A stretch of DNA of 64,000 bases from Welwitschia mirabilis (lineage: Eukaryota > Gnetophyta > Gnetopsida > Welwitschiales). The notes beneath the pieces are model-generated. The model had not been told where the DNA came from. It made no database searches and saw only the letters and a list, made by a program, of their open reading frames with translations. Within the stretch, counting starts at the first letter, position 1. Every line of letters begins with the position of its first letter. The stretch spans positions 143,900,061 to 143,964,060 of the forward strand of contig JBOZIK010000001.1 of assembly GCA_051453625.1 (NCBI GenBank). Reading direction: 5' to 3'. Shown piece by piece: positions 35,351 to 47,889 of this stretch. Position numbers and translations under genes: made by a program.

Positions 35351-36415
35351 TGTTACACCTCCTAGTTATATGTTAATGATAAAATGGATTTTAAGTAATG
35401 TAAATGTAATTTTCTTATGGTTTGTACAGGCCTTAAAAAAAGTTTTTAAACACTTAAGCAGATTAAGCAAAAGGAGGAAATATGGAAAAAGTACTCACAA
35501 ATAGTAAATTTCCTATGATAAATAACTTGACTTCATTCTTAAGTGGTTGACTACCCATAATTGGAGATCAACTATGTATTGTTTGAGGGTTGACCACATA
35601 TAATACCTAAAATTAAAGATTTTAATAAAAGGCCAAATGCATAAATCTATGGGTTAGCTACCTAAATACATTTATATTATTTTATCTTTGAAGGTTGACC
35701 ATTTAAGAATAAGGATTGATTATTAGAAGGTTGATTAACTTCTATCAATAGGTTTACTAGGTTCTATTAAGGGGTTGATTCCCTATCATTTTGTTGTTAA
35801 TATAGGGAACCTTAAAAAATTAACCTAGCCATTTTATGAAGCATTAGAATTATAAATAACCATCTTGACTTATTTCAACAACTACATATGTTGAAATCAC
35901 AATCCACAACAATTATAATCCATCCTATATATAATTCAAACACTATTATACTTGTGGTTATTAATTGGTTCTCTCATTATTGGATATTATTATACAACTA
36001 CATAATCTTTATCTTATCTCTTTCAATCTTTTAACTTTGTAATTTCTCATATTATACTTGAAGCTTATTAAACTTATTTAGAGGTTAATAATTTCCATGA
36101 AATCATAATTATAAGATTAAGGGCTCTTGCAAAATTCCATTGAAGTGTGGTTGAAGGCTACATAGGATAACAAAGAAAACAATCTTATTTTCTTATCTTG
36201 TATCCTTTTCTATTTTGATTGATTAATTATTACATTGTACTAATTTAATTATATCATTGATAATAATACCATCTCATAAAAGTTTTGGTTAGTAATTAGA
36301 CTAGTTTATCTTTTATAATAATATTTAGTATGTCAACATAGTATTAAATAAAAAAATTGCAAAAACTACCTAATCTATGCTATTTACCCCTTCCCTTTAG
36401 GATAGTTAGTCCTAA
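35351..36415 (+). repeat. Sire4 5' LTR
   Basis: Starts TGTTACACC. Shared with the 3' copy: TTAACCTAGCCATTTT (35820 and 38639), GATTGATTAATTATTACATT or a close variant, and the end TTTACCCCTTCCCTTTAGGA, the pyrimidine/G-A pattern usual at Sirevirus LTR ends. Confidence 0.8.
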
Positions 36416-36430
36416 TGGTCTTATAGCTTT
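36416..36430 (+). other. Sire4 primer-binding site (decayed)
   Basis: TGGTCTTATAGCTTT right after the LTR; compare TGGTATCAGAGCTTT. Confidence 0.65.
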
Positions 36431-36478
36431 GATGTAATTTATTTTTGCTATTACATTATTATTTAATAGGTATTTAAG

Positions 36479-37790
36479 ATGGAAGTCCAACCAATCAATT
36501 ATTCCTCATACTTCAATAAAGATAACTATAACTTATAAAATCTAGAATGTGAGTGTTTATTAATACTATGAACTTTTATTATTGGACTAGAGATTAGATT
36601 TAAACTATCTAAACAAATCATAACTATACATGAATTTAGTGTGCTAGTTATGAAAGAAAGAAATAGATGATCAAACGAAGAGACAAATATTATCATGCTC
36701 AATAAGAAAGACATAAATACACAGTGTTATGAATCTCAAAGGGCTATAAAGAGGTAAGAAATTATACTATAGCTAAAATTATTTGGAATTATTTATAGAT
36801 CGCATATGAAGGTACTGTTCAAATTAAAAAGATGGAAAAACCATCCAAACTACCAAAGACAAAGTGCAACATTACAACTTGGGATAGTTACAAATATTTA
36901 AATTAGAATGAGGCTTGTTATGATAAAAGATTACATTTAATGACTATTACTTAAAATAATTCTTTATTTATGTTTCTATTGCAATATTATTTTAATCTAT
37001 ATCACCCCTATGAGAATGAAATAGAAAATAATATAGATCTCTCAAGTTTTAATCATAAATATAAAGATACAAGTAAATATAATGATGAATATTAGTTCAC
37101 CAATTATGATTATGAACAAAAAGTTGATCAAGTAAATTAAGAAGAAGGAGATAAAAACCCACTTGAATAAGTTTATAAGGAATTATATCAAGAAAGAAAA
37201 GTGATTTTAAAATTAAATTTACTTCTTAAAAAAAATATTGGGGAGATAGAAGAGAAAAATAAATCAATCTTAAGTAAGCTTAATCAAGTAAGAAAAGACA
37301 AAACATATGGGACTTCATGCATTGAAAAAGATGATAACCATATTTAAGGACTTAATAAGGTAAAGCAAGAGGAATGTAAGTATATATTAAATAAAATAAG
37401 TAAATTACATAATATTATTTTGAAATTAACTACAAGAAAAAGCACTATGAAGAATATTCTCTTAAAGAAAAGGCTAATTTTACTTAAAGTTGGTTTTAAA
37501 ACTTGCTTTATCAAGATTTGTGCTTGATTCATTAAATAAGTTGGATTCATTTCCAAATGCTATATGAAACTTTACTATTATCATTTTTAGCATCATAAAA
37601 AGAATATAAAACATTTGATATGTCAATTTTGTGATAGATTTAGTCATTTTAAATGATGTTGTAGATGTAGAAATTACTTTAGAAAGTTGAGTTCTATGCA
37701 AGGATTTCAGTCTATTCTTAAAATTTGAAATTTTAATTGTAAGTGGAGTAATAGTGGAGATCATGTCTCTTGATAACATTTACTTACTGA
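36479..37790 (+). pseudogene. Sire4 gag pseudogene
   Basis: Starts with ATG at 36479: MEVQPINYSSYFNKDNYNL resembles the copia/Sirevirus Gag start ('P..F.G.NY..W'). After broken capsid sequence comes a long Lys/Glu-rich, coiled-coil-like segment (VYKELYQERKVILKLNLLLK at about 37171-37230, then GEIEEKNKSILSKLNQV). A 'KLD..L..Q'-like block follows (about 37440-37500), and then a zinc knuckle at 37621-37662 reading CQFCDRFSHFK(stop)CC, with CX2CX4HX4C spacing kept. This domain order is typical of Sireviruses. It is followed by RKLSSMQGFQSILK, then the 3' side without any pol. Frame broken by several stops. Confidence 0.75.
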
Positions 37791-38183
37791 TTTATCAATT
37801 TTATGCATTAAAAATCAATATTTATTTTTAAGAAATTATACCTTTAACTTATTTTTGAAATTTTCTTTAACTTATTTTCCTAGGTCCTAGTATGATTCTA
37901 AGAACTAAAGGATGAGCTATTTACAAGCTTACAATAGTGATACTAACCCATGTAATCTTTTCTTTTTGATGCTTCACTCAAACTTTATATGTTAGTTATT
38001 ACACCTCCTTTTTTATCATCAATAATAAAGAGGAATAGAAAGTTACGATATATGATATTGAAATGTTTGTATTTATAAATTATAAAATATATTATGCTCT
38101 ATTAATTATTGCTAGATTTAGGAAAAGCATAAATCTAGGATAATCATCAAAGAAAATTTAATTGTCATTAATGATGAAGGAGG
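37791..38183. other. Sire4 sequence between gag and 3' LTR
   Basis: No coding signal. GATGAAGGAGGATA at about 38172-38185 is a likely polypurine tract just before the 3' LTR. Confidence 0.5.
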
Positions 38184-39235
38184 ATATTTTTGCATCTCTT
38201 AGTTGTTTATTAATGATAGACTAAATTTTAAATAAATTAAATATGATCTTTATATGATTTGTATAGGCCTTGAACAAAGTTTGGACATTTAGACACATAA
38301 TGGATAAAGAGAAAAAAATGATAAATCACTCATGAATGATCAATATTCAATGGCAGACAATTTGACTTTATTACTAAGCACTTAGTTGTTTTTAATAGGG
38401 GGTCAATCAACTATTTCTTAGGGGTCAACTACATACTATAGCTATACTTGAATATTTTAATAAAATATTAACTACACAAATTTGGGAGTCAACTAATTAA
38501 AGAATTTTATACCAATTTAATTTTTACTCAAAATTTAATCATCTAAGTACAAGAATCAATTAGTAAAGGGTATATTGGATTTTGTCAAGGGGTTAACTAT
38601 CCATCACTTGGCTATTACTATAGGTAATATTAAAATGTTAACCTAGCCATTTTTTGAAACATTAGATCTTCAAGTAACCATTCTAGTCCATTCTAATAGC
38701 TACACACATTAAAATTATGATCTATAATAGCTAGAATTCATTATCTATATAATTTAAACACTATTGTACTTATGATTATAGATTGTATATTTCATTACTA
38801 GGCCTACTTCTATAAGTGCATACTCTTCATATTCTCTCTATTCATCTCTCTTAATTTTATACCTTTTAACACTATAATTGAATCTAATTTAGCTTGTTTA
38901 AAGTCTAATGATTATTGTAAAATATAGTTGTAAGATTGAGAATTATAATAAAGTCTTATTGGAGTGTAATTGGAGTCTATAAAAAGTAATAAAGGAAAAA
39001 AGCTTATTTTCGCATCTTGTTTTCTTTTTCATTTTGCTTGATTAATTATTACATTATTTAAATTTATTATATCATTGTTAATAATAATGTCTCATAAAAT
39101 AGTTAGCTAGTAATTAGATTTATTTACCTTGCATTATAATATTTATTGTGTTGATATCATGTTAAACAAATAAATTACAAAAGCTACCTAAGCTATTCTA
39201 TTTACCCCTCCCCTCTAGGATAGCTAGTTCTAACA
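38184..39235 (+). repeat. Sire4 3' LTR
   Basis: Matches 35351-36415 and ends CTAGTTCTAACA. Confidence 0.8.
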
Positions 39236-39581
39236 TCCTTAACCCTATTAATCGTATCTATATATAAGGATTCAAGAATTCTAGTTAAAAATAAATAATC
39301 TAATATTAGCCTCTTACATGCTTTACTAAAAATATCTTCCAAATATAGCATATTTCTTACATAGATTCCCTCTAAATATAAAATATTCTCTACACCTAGA
39401 TTCCTTGTAAACAAAGAATATTACTTACACCTAGATTTCCCCAAAACATGATAACTTAAGTAGTTATCCATTTCTACCAAGGAAAATTTTATTTTTCACA
39501 TAAGCATACTAGAATTGTAAGAAATAGATCTTTAACTAATATAAACACTTTTTTTAATTTTAAAATGATGCTTCTACATCA
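39236..39581 (-). repeat. Gyp6 3' LTR, right piece
   Basis: TAGCATATTTCTTACA (39347), ACACCTAGATT and ATGATAACTTAAGTAGTTATCC match the 5' LTR around 48235-48285. It ends ...TGCTTCTACATCA, corresponding to ...TGCTTCTATATTAAACA at 48423; pyrimidine-rich TCCTTTCTT follows (PPT on the minus strand). Confidence 0.7.
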
Positions 39582-40159
39582 TCCTTTCTTACTTAAAAGT
39601 GAGCTATTATAAGAAAAGTATGGCTATTCTATAATTCTATTGCATCCTCTGCACAAATAGCTTTATTATGAAATGCAAACTACATCCTTTAAGAAATCCT
39701 TTAGAAATTACACAAGAAATGTTTTCCATACATTTTGCATTGTCTTTCTGCCATTGCTTTCAAGAATATAAGGTCCTTCCTTCATATTATCATTTTTTCT
39801 TTTTTCCTTTATGTTTGAAGCTCCTAGATCCATGATTTATTTTATTTAAGCTCTCTATGATACTTTATCAAATCTACAACATGAAATGTAGGTAATATAT
39901 CCACATTTTCTTAAAGATCTAATTAATAATAATTTAATGAAATTTTTTTAATGCTTTTATATAGCTCATTTTTGTGATACTTAAGCTTTATATGACCCTA
40001 CTAAAATTTAATCCTAATTCAAGTGCTTCTTCTAATTTTAAACATATCATATGCTGATACTATATTACATTCTTTTCCTTAGATGTCTTAAAAATCTGAG
40101 ACATATACTCATGTAACTATGTAATCATATTAGCATAATTTTCTACCATTACTAAAGGC
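39582..40159 (-). pseudogene. Gyp6 pol 3' end, poorly preserved
   Basis: Between the LTR and the recognisable integrase. Fragments can be read on the minus strand but no chromodomain or GPF module was identified. Confidence 0.35.
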
Positions 40160-40900
40160 TCCTTAAAATTATGTAGCGTGCTTGACATTCCTTGGGTGAT
40201 ATTTTATAGACTACCTTAAATGTTGATTTTTTTATGGTTTTGTTCATAGAGTTATTGTAGCAAAAGTATGCATGTAGTAAGTTATTTTTGTTCATTTAGT
40301 TTACACATAAAGACTAGAATAAACTTTTAATTCTATAATTCATTACCTTCATTTATCCATCTATCTATGAAATCATTTTTTCTATGATGTATTATCATTT
40401 TTTTAAAAAATGTAAAATAACTTTGACATATTAATCTGATACAATGGTCTTTAGCAAAGCATGAAGAAGCACCAACTTTTTAAAGAATAACATAGTAGTA
40501 TGTAAAGCATCATTTATCTTATCATAAGGAACAAATTGTATCATCTTCATAATCATGATAAAATCATAAGATAAAAACCATACTTAAGGCTATCATCACT
40601 TTACTATACAACTAAACATAATTCACTGCACATCTTTGTACATATTTTATTAATAGTAAGACCTCTTTAAACATTAGTAAGTTTTATCTATTTAACATTA
40701 TCTAACCATATCTTCATAATTCTTCTTCTATAAGATTTCCTTTTCCATAGACCCTCTAGAAATACATAACTTGTTATCCTTGTAAATAGGAAATTCCTTA
40801 TAATAAAAATCCTCTAATAGATTATTCATTCCTTTCAAATATCTCTAAATTATAGATCACAAGTGTAAAATTCTAAAATATGTGATAAATTAACATTAAT
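40160..40900 (-). pseudogene. Gyp6 integrase
   Basis: IMKMIQFVPYDKMNDALHTT then LFFKKLVLLHALLKTIVSD (about 40440-40560) corresponds to 'FSKMAHFIPC...LF...V.LHG.P..IVSDRD' of Ty3/gypsy integrase and includes the second catalytic Asp. Further downstream YNNSMNKTIKKSTFKVVYKI (about 40190-40260) matches 'YN.S.H.TTG.SPFE.VYG'. Frames shift between blocks and the third catalytic residue is not clear. Confidence 0.8.
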
Positions 40901-40939
40901 TTTTAGGTTCTTACTATAGATGCAACATGACTTAAGACA

Positions 40940-41460
40940 TCTACGACCTTTTTAGGCTTCTTACCATTGTACTTGATAACAAAATTAATCTCCTATAATT
41001 TCTCTTCACATTACATCTACTTGGGACTAAAATTGTTTTGGCTAGTAACATATTGTAATCCCTTATGACTAATGTACAAATAACTCTTTATGTATCAAAT
41101 AACTTTAAAATATCTCTGAAATGTATATGGCATTTAATTATTTTTCAAAAGTTTCTTACTTTTTCTTTGAATTATTAAACTTCTTACTAAATAATAACAT
41201 GTTTTAATTTCTTGAGTGGGCACCCCTCTAATGGATTTTCTATTTTCATTACATATTACTTAATGTGTCTTACTAAAATTAAGAAGCATATAAGTAGGTC
41301 CTTAAATAATACTTTACCTGTGCTACCTAAATACTCATCTACTTTCTTTTTTTATTTTAAGACACAATTGTTCTTGATAGTAGCTAATTTAACTATATTA
41401 ATTTTTATAAAAGCTTTAATGAATATTTCACAGAAACTTACTGATCCATGGAAACTATGA
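40940..41460 (-). pseudogene. Gyp6 RNase H and tether
   Basis: YLIHKELFVH...GITICY (about 41050-41105) corresponds to the 'YLL.KEFVIHTDHEALKYL' block with its Asp lost. After it, INFVIKYNGKKPKKVVDVLSH (about 40953-41015, one frame change) matches 'FVI.HK.GK.N.VADALSR'. The upstream part (FIKAFIKIN, about 41400-41425) is less certain. Confidence 0.7.
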
Positions 41461-41559
41461 ACATTCCTAGGTAAAGTAGGTTTAGGCTACTCTGAATGGC
41501 TTTAATATTACTTAAATACATCTTGACATTGTTATTAAGAATAATTATCATAAGAACTA

Positions 41560-42100
41560 TTAACTATTATTATGCAAAGATACAATTATTTCTGTTTAAT
41601 GTTATTTTATCATCCTTTAATCTCTAAAGAACTTGTTGTAATTACCTATTATGCTTTTCAAAACTCTAATTGAAAATAAAACATTTTATAGGTATATAAT
41701 TATAAAATTTTCAATAAAGTGCTTTAATACCTTACTCATTAGTGTCATAAATGCTCCTGGAGTATTCATGAGATCGAAGAGCCTCACTAATAACTTATAC
41801 AATTCATCTAGTATCTTGAAAGTTTTTCCCATTTATCTCCTTCTCTAATGAAAATTTGATGATATCCAATCCTTAAGTTTGTCTTACTAAAAAAGGATTC
41901 AACTATTAAATAGTTCAAAATATCATTCATGTGTTACATCAGAAAGTAATACCTTATAATGATATTGTTAATGAATCTTAAATCTACACACATGCATAAC
42001 TTTTTTTAATATTTCTTTAGATTAAGACCATTAGAAAAGAACATGAAAACAAGCTCTCCATAAACAATTCCTTATTGAATAAATCTTACAATTATCTACT
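41560..42100 (-). pseudogene. Gyp6 reverse transcriptase
   Basis: CMCVDLRFINNIIIRYYF (about 41945-42000), then MNDILNYL, then FFSKTNLRIGYHQIFIREGD, KWE (about 41850-41900) match Ty3/gypsy RT '[30 protein letters not shown]....FSKIDLRSGYHQIRI..GDEWK'. The 'NAPGTFM.LMN' block reads in another frame near 41750-41780. The catalytic YxDD is destroyed (FIIIYLXNVLF, about 41655-41690). LKDDKITLNRNNCIFA ends the domain near 41570. Confidence 0.85.
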
Positions 42101-42299
42101 AATCATCTTCTTTTATGAGACATAATATGATATGCTTTTTTATTTGGAAGGAATGTACTAGGAATTAAGTTTATTTAATGACTAGTACTTTTGATGGATG
42201 GAAAACCAGAAGATAAATCTTGCACAAATATATCTTTAATATAATTTAATATTTATTTTAGTTTTACTAGAAAATATTGAATTTATTATTCTTAATACA

Positions 42300-43010
42300 T
42301 CTTTAGCACCACTACCATGTTGTGTTCTTTTTCTTTTATCTCTTTAAGATCCTATTTTCCAAATATCATACCCGTTTCTTATGCTTGAAAATCTTCTCTA
42401 TATTGAGAACAAACTTAAATATTTTTTTGTTCATTTCTATATGTAACAATGTAAGTACTATCTATTTTATTATATATGAACTTAATGTCATATTATCAAG
42501 GTGTTTCTCATAATAAATGACATGAACTAATAGGAGCTACATCACACTTAACTTAATCATAAAAGATATCAATCTTAAAATTTATTAAAAATTTATTTAA
42601 AATGATGATACAATAATCCTACTATAGCTAATAAATTTTATATGAATAAGGATTAAAAGTAGTTTATAAACTTATCTTTCCAACCACTCCTTTAGAAACT
42701 AGATTATCTATTCTACCATTTTTAATAATGACTTTGTGTACCTTATCTTTGTAGTTGTATGTAGTTTGAAATATTGTCTTCTATATTGATTCCTTAGTAG
42801 GTGTCATGTCTTACATAAAAACTCTTTTATCATGAAAATTATCTTATTTATTACTTGTAATCTTCTATATTTCTTTCTTTTATACATCCTCACTAGTCTT
42901 GCATACTTTTACATTATAGTTATGTGTATGATTTTCTTTTTTAAAGGATATTCACAATCCTTATGTTTAGTTACTTACACTTATATCTTAGCCAATTTCC
43001 ACCTATCTTT
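42300..43010 (-). pseudogene. Gyp6 gag end and protease remnant
   Basis: HKDCEYPLKKKIIHITIM-like reading (about 42900-42970, composite of two frames) fits the Gag zinc-knuckle end, and LVYKLLLILIHIKFI (about 42600-42650) fits the 'LGLKTEPHPKPYKI' part of the protease. Much decayed. The junction with LINE1 lies near 43010. Confidence 0.5.
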
Positions 43011-43249
43011 CTAAGGTTCTGATGAGCTTGTATTCCAAATTCGGCTAGCATCAAGAAGATGATTCATAGTTGAGTGGGGACTTTAATTTAGGCAAAAACA
43101 ACAAATAATCATGGGTGTAAATTATTTGGAGAAATAGGCAAAATGAGTGTGGACTCTCACTCACCTTTAATCGACAATAGTTTATGGAGACAGAGATTCA
43201 AATCATAAAGGAAGAATGGAATTAAGGATTGAATAAATGAAAAAACAAC

Positions 43250-44205
43250 CTTATGGGATTTGTATATGGTATCAAGCCACATTTCATGAAAATACAAAGG
43301 TATGTCTTCTCTCATTGGGGAAATCAGATTGATATTAAAGTTAGTCAGATGGATAATAGAGTTTTCTTATTCAAATTTACTTCTGAGAATCATATGCATG
43401 ACATCCTTAATGAAGGCATTGGTTCCTTGATAATCCTCCATTGATCCTAAGTATTTGAAATTTGGATATGATTATTGAGGTAGATCATATCAATTATTTT
43501 CTAATATGGTTAAGATTCCTAATTTAAAACTCCATCTATGGAGTGATTCTATTCTTAGTAAAATTGGTAGCGTTATTAGATGACCAATTTGTAATGATGG
43601 TTTCATAGCATTTTTGAAGAAGATTAGCTATGCAAGACTATGTGTTGAAGTATCTTCTACTACAAATTTACCTAATAAGGTTATTCTAAAGGATCCAGAT
43701 GATGTGGATTTTGAGCAAAGATTGGAGTATGGGTGGACACGGACTGGAAAATTGCAAAAAGAACAATGGAACTCAATGGGTTCCTAAGAAGAATTAAGAC
43801 AAACTAAAAACATCAAAGATATTTAAGGCTAGTGTTGATTAGGCTATTGTTTAACAACATCCTCTAATGATTTATCATACTAGTCATGATGATGATACTT
43901 ATGGTCATATTTTTCTAGCAAATGGTAATACTTCTCAAGGTGAAGATAAAGTTTCTAATAAAGGTACATCTAACCCTTCCCCCTCCCTTTCAGTACCAGA
44001 TTCCCAGACTCATGGAAGTGACTCTCCTACAAAGGGAAAAAATTCTCCTAAGATTGGTAAGACAGTGATCGAGACTTCTAGTATTGGTGATCCTTCTCAA
44101 AATAAACCTGTTGATGGTGATTTCACTCCTGTGAAAATTAGAACAAGAAATCAGAATAATAAGTGGAGAGGTGGTGGTATCAGAAGTGACAAAAAATATC
44201 ATTGA
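43250..44205 (+). pseudogene. LINE1 ORF1 (DUF4283-type Gag-like)
   Basis: GFVYGIKPHFMKIQRYVFSH, WGNQIDIKVSQMDNRVFLFKF and HDILNEG (43253-43430) match the DUF4283 RNA-binding domain found in plant LINE ORF1 ('G.......P....I...V...W......V...D.G.FLF.F.......VL..GPW'). It continues in other frames: LWSDSILSKIGSVI, then KKISYARLCVEVSSTT (about 43610-43660; the 'SYARVCVEI' motif). The C-terminal part 43867-44205 is an open hydrophilic Ser/Pro/Lys-rich tail ending TPVKIRTRNQNNKWRGGG. Nearly complete in layout, with a few frameshifts and stops. Confidence 0.85.
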
Positions 44206-44207
44206 TT

Positions 44208-46930
44208 ATGATTATAAGTACCTGGAACATAAGGGATCTTAATGATCCTAGTAAACAAAAAAGAAGTTTATTCTTTTATTAGAAGTAATAAGGTGAAGAT
44301 GATTGCTATCGTTGAAATCAAGATAGATAGTAATAAAGTAAATAGGATGGTTGTTTCATGATGTGGATACAATAATTGGAGCTTTCATAATAATTTTGAT
44401 CTAGTACCAAATTGCAGAATTCTTCTAATGTGGGATTTTACTATTGTTCATGTTTAGATACTATTTACTTCTCCTCAATTAATTCATTGTCAACTTTCAT
44501 TTGTTGCTTCCACTTATCATGTATCTTTTGTATATGGCTTCAACACTCTCTGCAGAGAAAGACACTTTAGCAATAGATAGATCAGATAAGTACTTCAATT
44601 ATTGAATGGAGCATTTTAGGAGACTTTAACTATCTTACACACACTCATGAGAGGATAAATGGAGCTAGAGTTATTCTCAAGGATACAGAAGAATTATAGC
44701 ATCTCATGAGTACTCATCATGTGAATGACATCAAGTACACTAGATGTTTCTATACCTAGTGTGATAATCATCATGGAGGCACAAGAATTTTTAACAAACT
44801 AGACAGAGCCTTAGCCAACCCTTTGTGAATGCTAAACAAGACTGAGTCTTTTACAGAGTTCTTAAGTAGTGGTATATCAGATCACTCATCCATCATACTT
44901 CACTGTCAAGTTCAAAATAAAGTGTCTTCTCCAATCAGGTTCTACAATCACTAAACTAATAACCCTAGTTTTTTTCAATCTATTAAGAATTATTGGTCAA
45001 AGTTGCCTCATGAAGAAAATCTTTTAGTTCTTTAAATAAAGCTAAAGCATGTTAAGTCTATGCTCAAGGAGATGTTTGTTAAAAACATTAAGGGGATAAA
45101 TAATAGAGTTACAGAAGCTAGAAGGGAGCTCCATTAAATCCAAAGCTAGATACAAGCCAATCCAAATGATATTGACTTGCATAATGTTGAAGCTAGAATC
45201 CTAGTCAAGTTCAAGAAAATCTTACATAATCAAATCATCTTTATTGAAAAAAGAGTCAAGATTAGATGGCATAAAGAGGGGGACTTAAATACTATATATT
45301 TTTATGCATGTATTAGATAGAGAATAACATCTTAGTTCTTTACCAAGATTAAAGAGGAGTTTATAAGTCAATTTAAGAACATCTTGGGATCATCAGTTGT
45401 GGTATCTAGTATTAAGTAAGAAGTAGTGACCTCTGGCAAGCTGGTCTCGATTGACTAATGCATTGCCTTATGCCAACTTATTACTAATGTAGAAATTATA
45501 CTTGCAATGTTTAAAATATCTAGTTCTAAGGCTTCAGGACCTAATGGGATGACATCCAAATTCTTCAAAAGCTCTTAGGATATAGTTGGCTCTGAAGTTG
45601 TCAACTATGTGCAGAATTTTTTCACTAAGTGCAAAATGCCAAAAGGTATTAACTCCACTACTCTAGCTTTAGCTTTAAAAACTAAAAATCCTAATACTAC
45701 TACTGATTTTAGGCCCATTTCTTAATATTCTATGATCTATAAGTGTATCTCAAATATACTCACTAATAGGCTCAGAGGTATGATTAACTCTATTGTCAGT
45801 TTTTGAAATAAGCTGCTTTTGTTCTAGGTAGATCTCTCATCCATAATATTATTCTAGATTAAGAGTTAGTATAATATTATGGAAGAAAGAATGTTAGTCC
45901 AATGTATGCTATTAAAATTAACTTGAAGAAGGCTTATGACTCAGTTTCTTAGGACTTTCTTAAAGCTATGCTACACACCTTGGGATTTTCTTACAGGTTC
46001 ATTAAATGGATTCTCACTTGTGTTTATTCTACATACTATTTCATTTTAGTGAATGATGAATTATTAGGTTAATTCCCTTATCAGAGAGGGCTCAGACAGG
46101 GTTACCTTTATCATCATATTTATTTACACTAGTCATGAAATACTTAACCAGGAATATTCAGCTGATGGCATCTTCTAGAGAGTTTCATTTTTATCCTAGA
46201 TATTATAGGGTTAAGCTTACTCATCTATGCTATGTAGATGATTTATTTCTTTTTTTAAGATCTAATAATTCATCTATTTAGGCCCTAAAGAATGTTCTTA
46301 ATCACTTTAGGGAAGCTACTGAGCTTGAATGTAATTTTAGAAAAATCCAGATGAACTTTGAATGTGTCTCCACAGTGGAAAGTCAAAAACTCATTCAATT
46401 AATGAATTTTTAGGAAGGCTGACTTCCTATAAAATATTTGGGGATGTCATTGCATTCTAGAAGCCTTAGTATATCTAATTATTAACCTTTAATTAACAAC
46501 ATTACTATCATGATCTCTTACTAGATAACTAGATTCTTAATCTATGCAGGAAGGCTACTATTAATTTAGTTAGTTCTACAAAGCTTGATAAACTATTAGT
46601 GTAGAGTTTTTCTCTTATCTAAAAATGTTATTAGAGATGTTGATAGAATCTGTAGGACCTTCTTGTGGTTAGGTATTGATCAACTATCCTTTGGGATAGC
46701 TTTGGTGATATGGGAGAGCATTGTTAATCCCAAGGAAGAAGGGGGATTAGGTTTTAATAATACAGAGAAGTTCAACCCTGCACTAATTTTCACCTTGATC
46801 TAGGACATCACTTTGAGGAAGAAAAACTTATGGGTGAAGTGGGAGCATGAATATTACTTCCGCAGGATCAATTTCTCTATTATCTTCTTTACCTTTTTTG
46901 ATCTATTATTGATTTGACTTTCCCACTTAA
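44208..46930 (+). pseudogene. LINE1 ORF2 (endonuclease-reverse transcriptase)
   Basis: Starts two bases after the ORF1 stop: MIISTWNIRDLNDPSKQKRS matches the start of the apurinic-like endonuclease ('W.W.N.RGL..P.K'). Then CGYNNWSFHNN and FASVYG-like FVYGFNTLCRE (about 44525-44560). The RT region: SKASGPNGMTSKFFKSS (about 45520-45570; 'K.PGPDG'), TTLALALKTKNPNTTTDFRP (about 45655-45715; 'LIPK...P....DFRPIS'), CISNILTNRLRGMI (about 45745-45785), KKAYDSV (45927-45947; 'KAFD.V'), LRQGYL in decayed form near 46090, and LCYVDDLFLF (about 46225-46255; the 'FADD' position). The tail LWVKWEHEYYFRR (about 46828-46866) fits the zf-RVT end. Many frameshifts. Confidence 0.85.
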
Positions 46931-46939
46931 TGTTGGTCT

Positions 46940-47530
46940 TTCTTGTATTTTCCTTGAAACTCTTCTTTATTAAAATTTTTATTCTTCCTTTGCAACTTCT
47001 CTTCTACTAGTAAAGAAAACTAGTATGCTTATTTAAAATTTACTAGGATAAGAATAAACATTTTATATTGAATATAAAATCCTAAACTAGTAATGTATTT
47101 TACTACCTTTTCTATGTTAATGTAAAAGTGATCAACTTAAATTGCTAATGTATGGAACTACTCTATGAACTTTGTTATCATCTTATCTCCTTGAAAAGGC
47201 ATGTACATATTTCTTATCATCTGTATATTACATGAAAGTTAAATGAATGTACTTTAAATCCTCTCCTTCCTGTCATCCTAAGAAGTTTAAATATCTTTAT
47301 CTTCACATCTCTTTCAAACATGCTCACATTAATTTTTTGCAACCTCATCAAGTAAGTAGAAGTGATCTTTACTTGTTAAAATTTTTTGTATCCTTCATAT
47401 CAAAGAATTATTCCATGCTTTAAATATAAACATGAATATTTGTAGCTTTTATGATTTCTTTAAATGATATCACATTCATATGGTCCTTGATCCTATGTTC
47501 ATGAAGACTTTGACAAACAAATCCTCTGTT
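46940..47530 (-). pseudogene. Gyp6 gag (capsid part)
   Basis: Minus-strand reading PFQGDKMITKFIEXFHTLAI, then DHFYINIEKVVKYITSLGFYI, YINIEK, then FSLLVEEKLQRK (about 46975-47200) resembles the Ty3/gypsy gag 'YQG..SVEEY..E...L......E.E....RFL.GLN..I......' domain and its 'A.KVEEQL' end. LINE1 interrupts it right after. The upstream part toward the LTR is more decayed. Confidence 0.7.
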
Positions 47531-47889
47531 ATATATAAATTCTCTTGGATAATGTTGCTTTTGAATGATAGGTTCTCTATTACTTGGTCTCTTCCTATTC
47601 TTCCTCTTCCTTTGGAATTATATTAGTATGTCCTCTTCATTTGGAATTATATTGATATGTATGAGCATCTAGTTAATATTCAACTTCTACATTAATAACT
47701 TCATCATTTGCTTAATGTTACTCATCACTAAATTCTACTAATTGAGATGCTTATCTATAATTTGATAAATTTCAGCCTCTTTGATATCATATGCTCTACA
47801 AACTAAAGAAAACAATGAACTATAAGTAATATTAGGAACACTCACTTTAAGACTAGATGTTTTAGAGTTATCTAGTAAAAGTACCAATA
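47531..47889. other. Gyp6 leader / early gag, decayed
   Basis: Between gag and the 5' LTR. The PBS is not clear. A (TCTTCCTCTTCC)-type stretch at about 47600 encodes the Glu-rich gag linker on the minus strand. Confidence 0.35.

Larger units (their letters stand above)
35351..39235 (+). mobile_element. Sire4: gag-only Sirevirus-like copia element
   Basis: Two direct LTRs of about 1.06 kb (35351-36415 and 38184-39235) enclose only about 1.77 kb with a PBS and a gag. No protease, integrase or RT remains, so it is non-autonomous or internally deleted. It is inserted in the 3' LTR of Gyp6. The flanks CCATT and TCCTT could be a decayed TSD. Confidence 0.8.
43015..46935 (+). mobile_element. LINE1: decayed non-LTR retrotransposon
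   Basis: About 3.9 kb on the plus strand, opposite to its host Gyp6. ORF1 (DUF4283-like) ends at 44205 and ORF2 (endonuclease-RT) starts at 44208. The gag of Gyp6 stops on one side (46940) and resumes on the other (43010), which delimits the insertion. No poly(A) tail or TSD could be confirmed. Confidence 0.8.

Noticed and set aside
42832-43014. Membrane-like 60-codon plus-strand peptide
   Set aside because: Antisense of decayed Gyp6 gag/protease; Phe/Ile/Leu richness comes from A+T bias.
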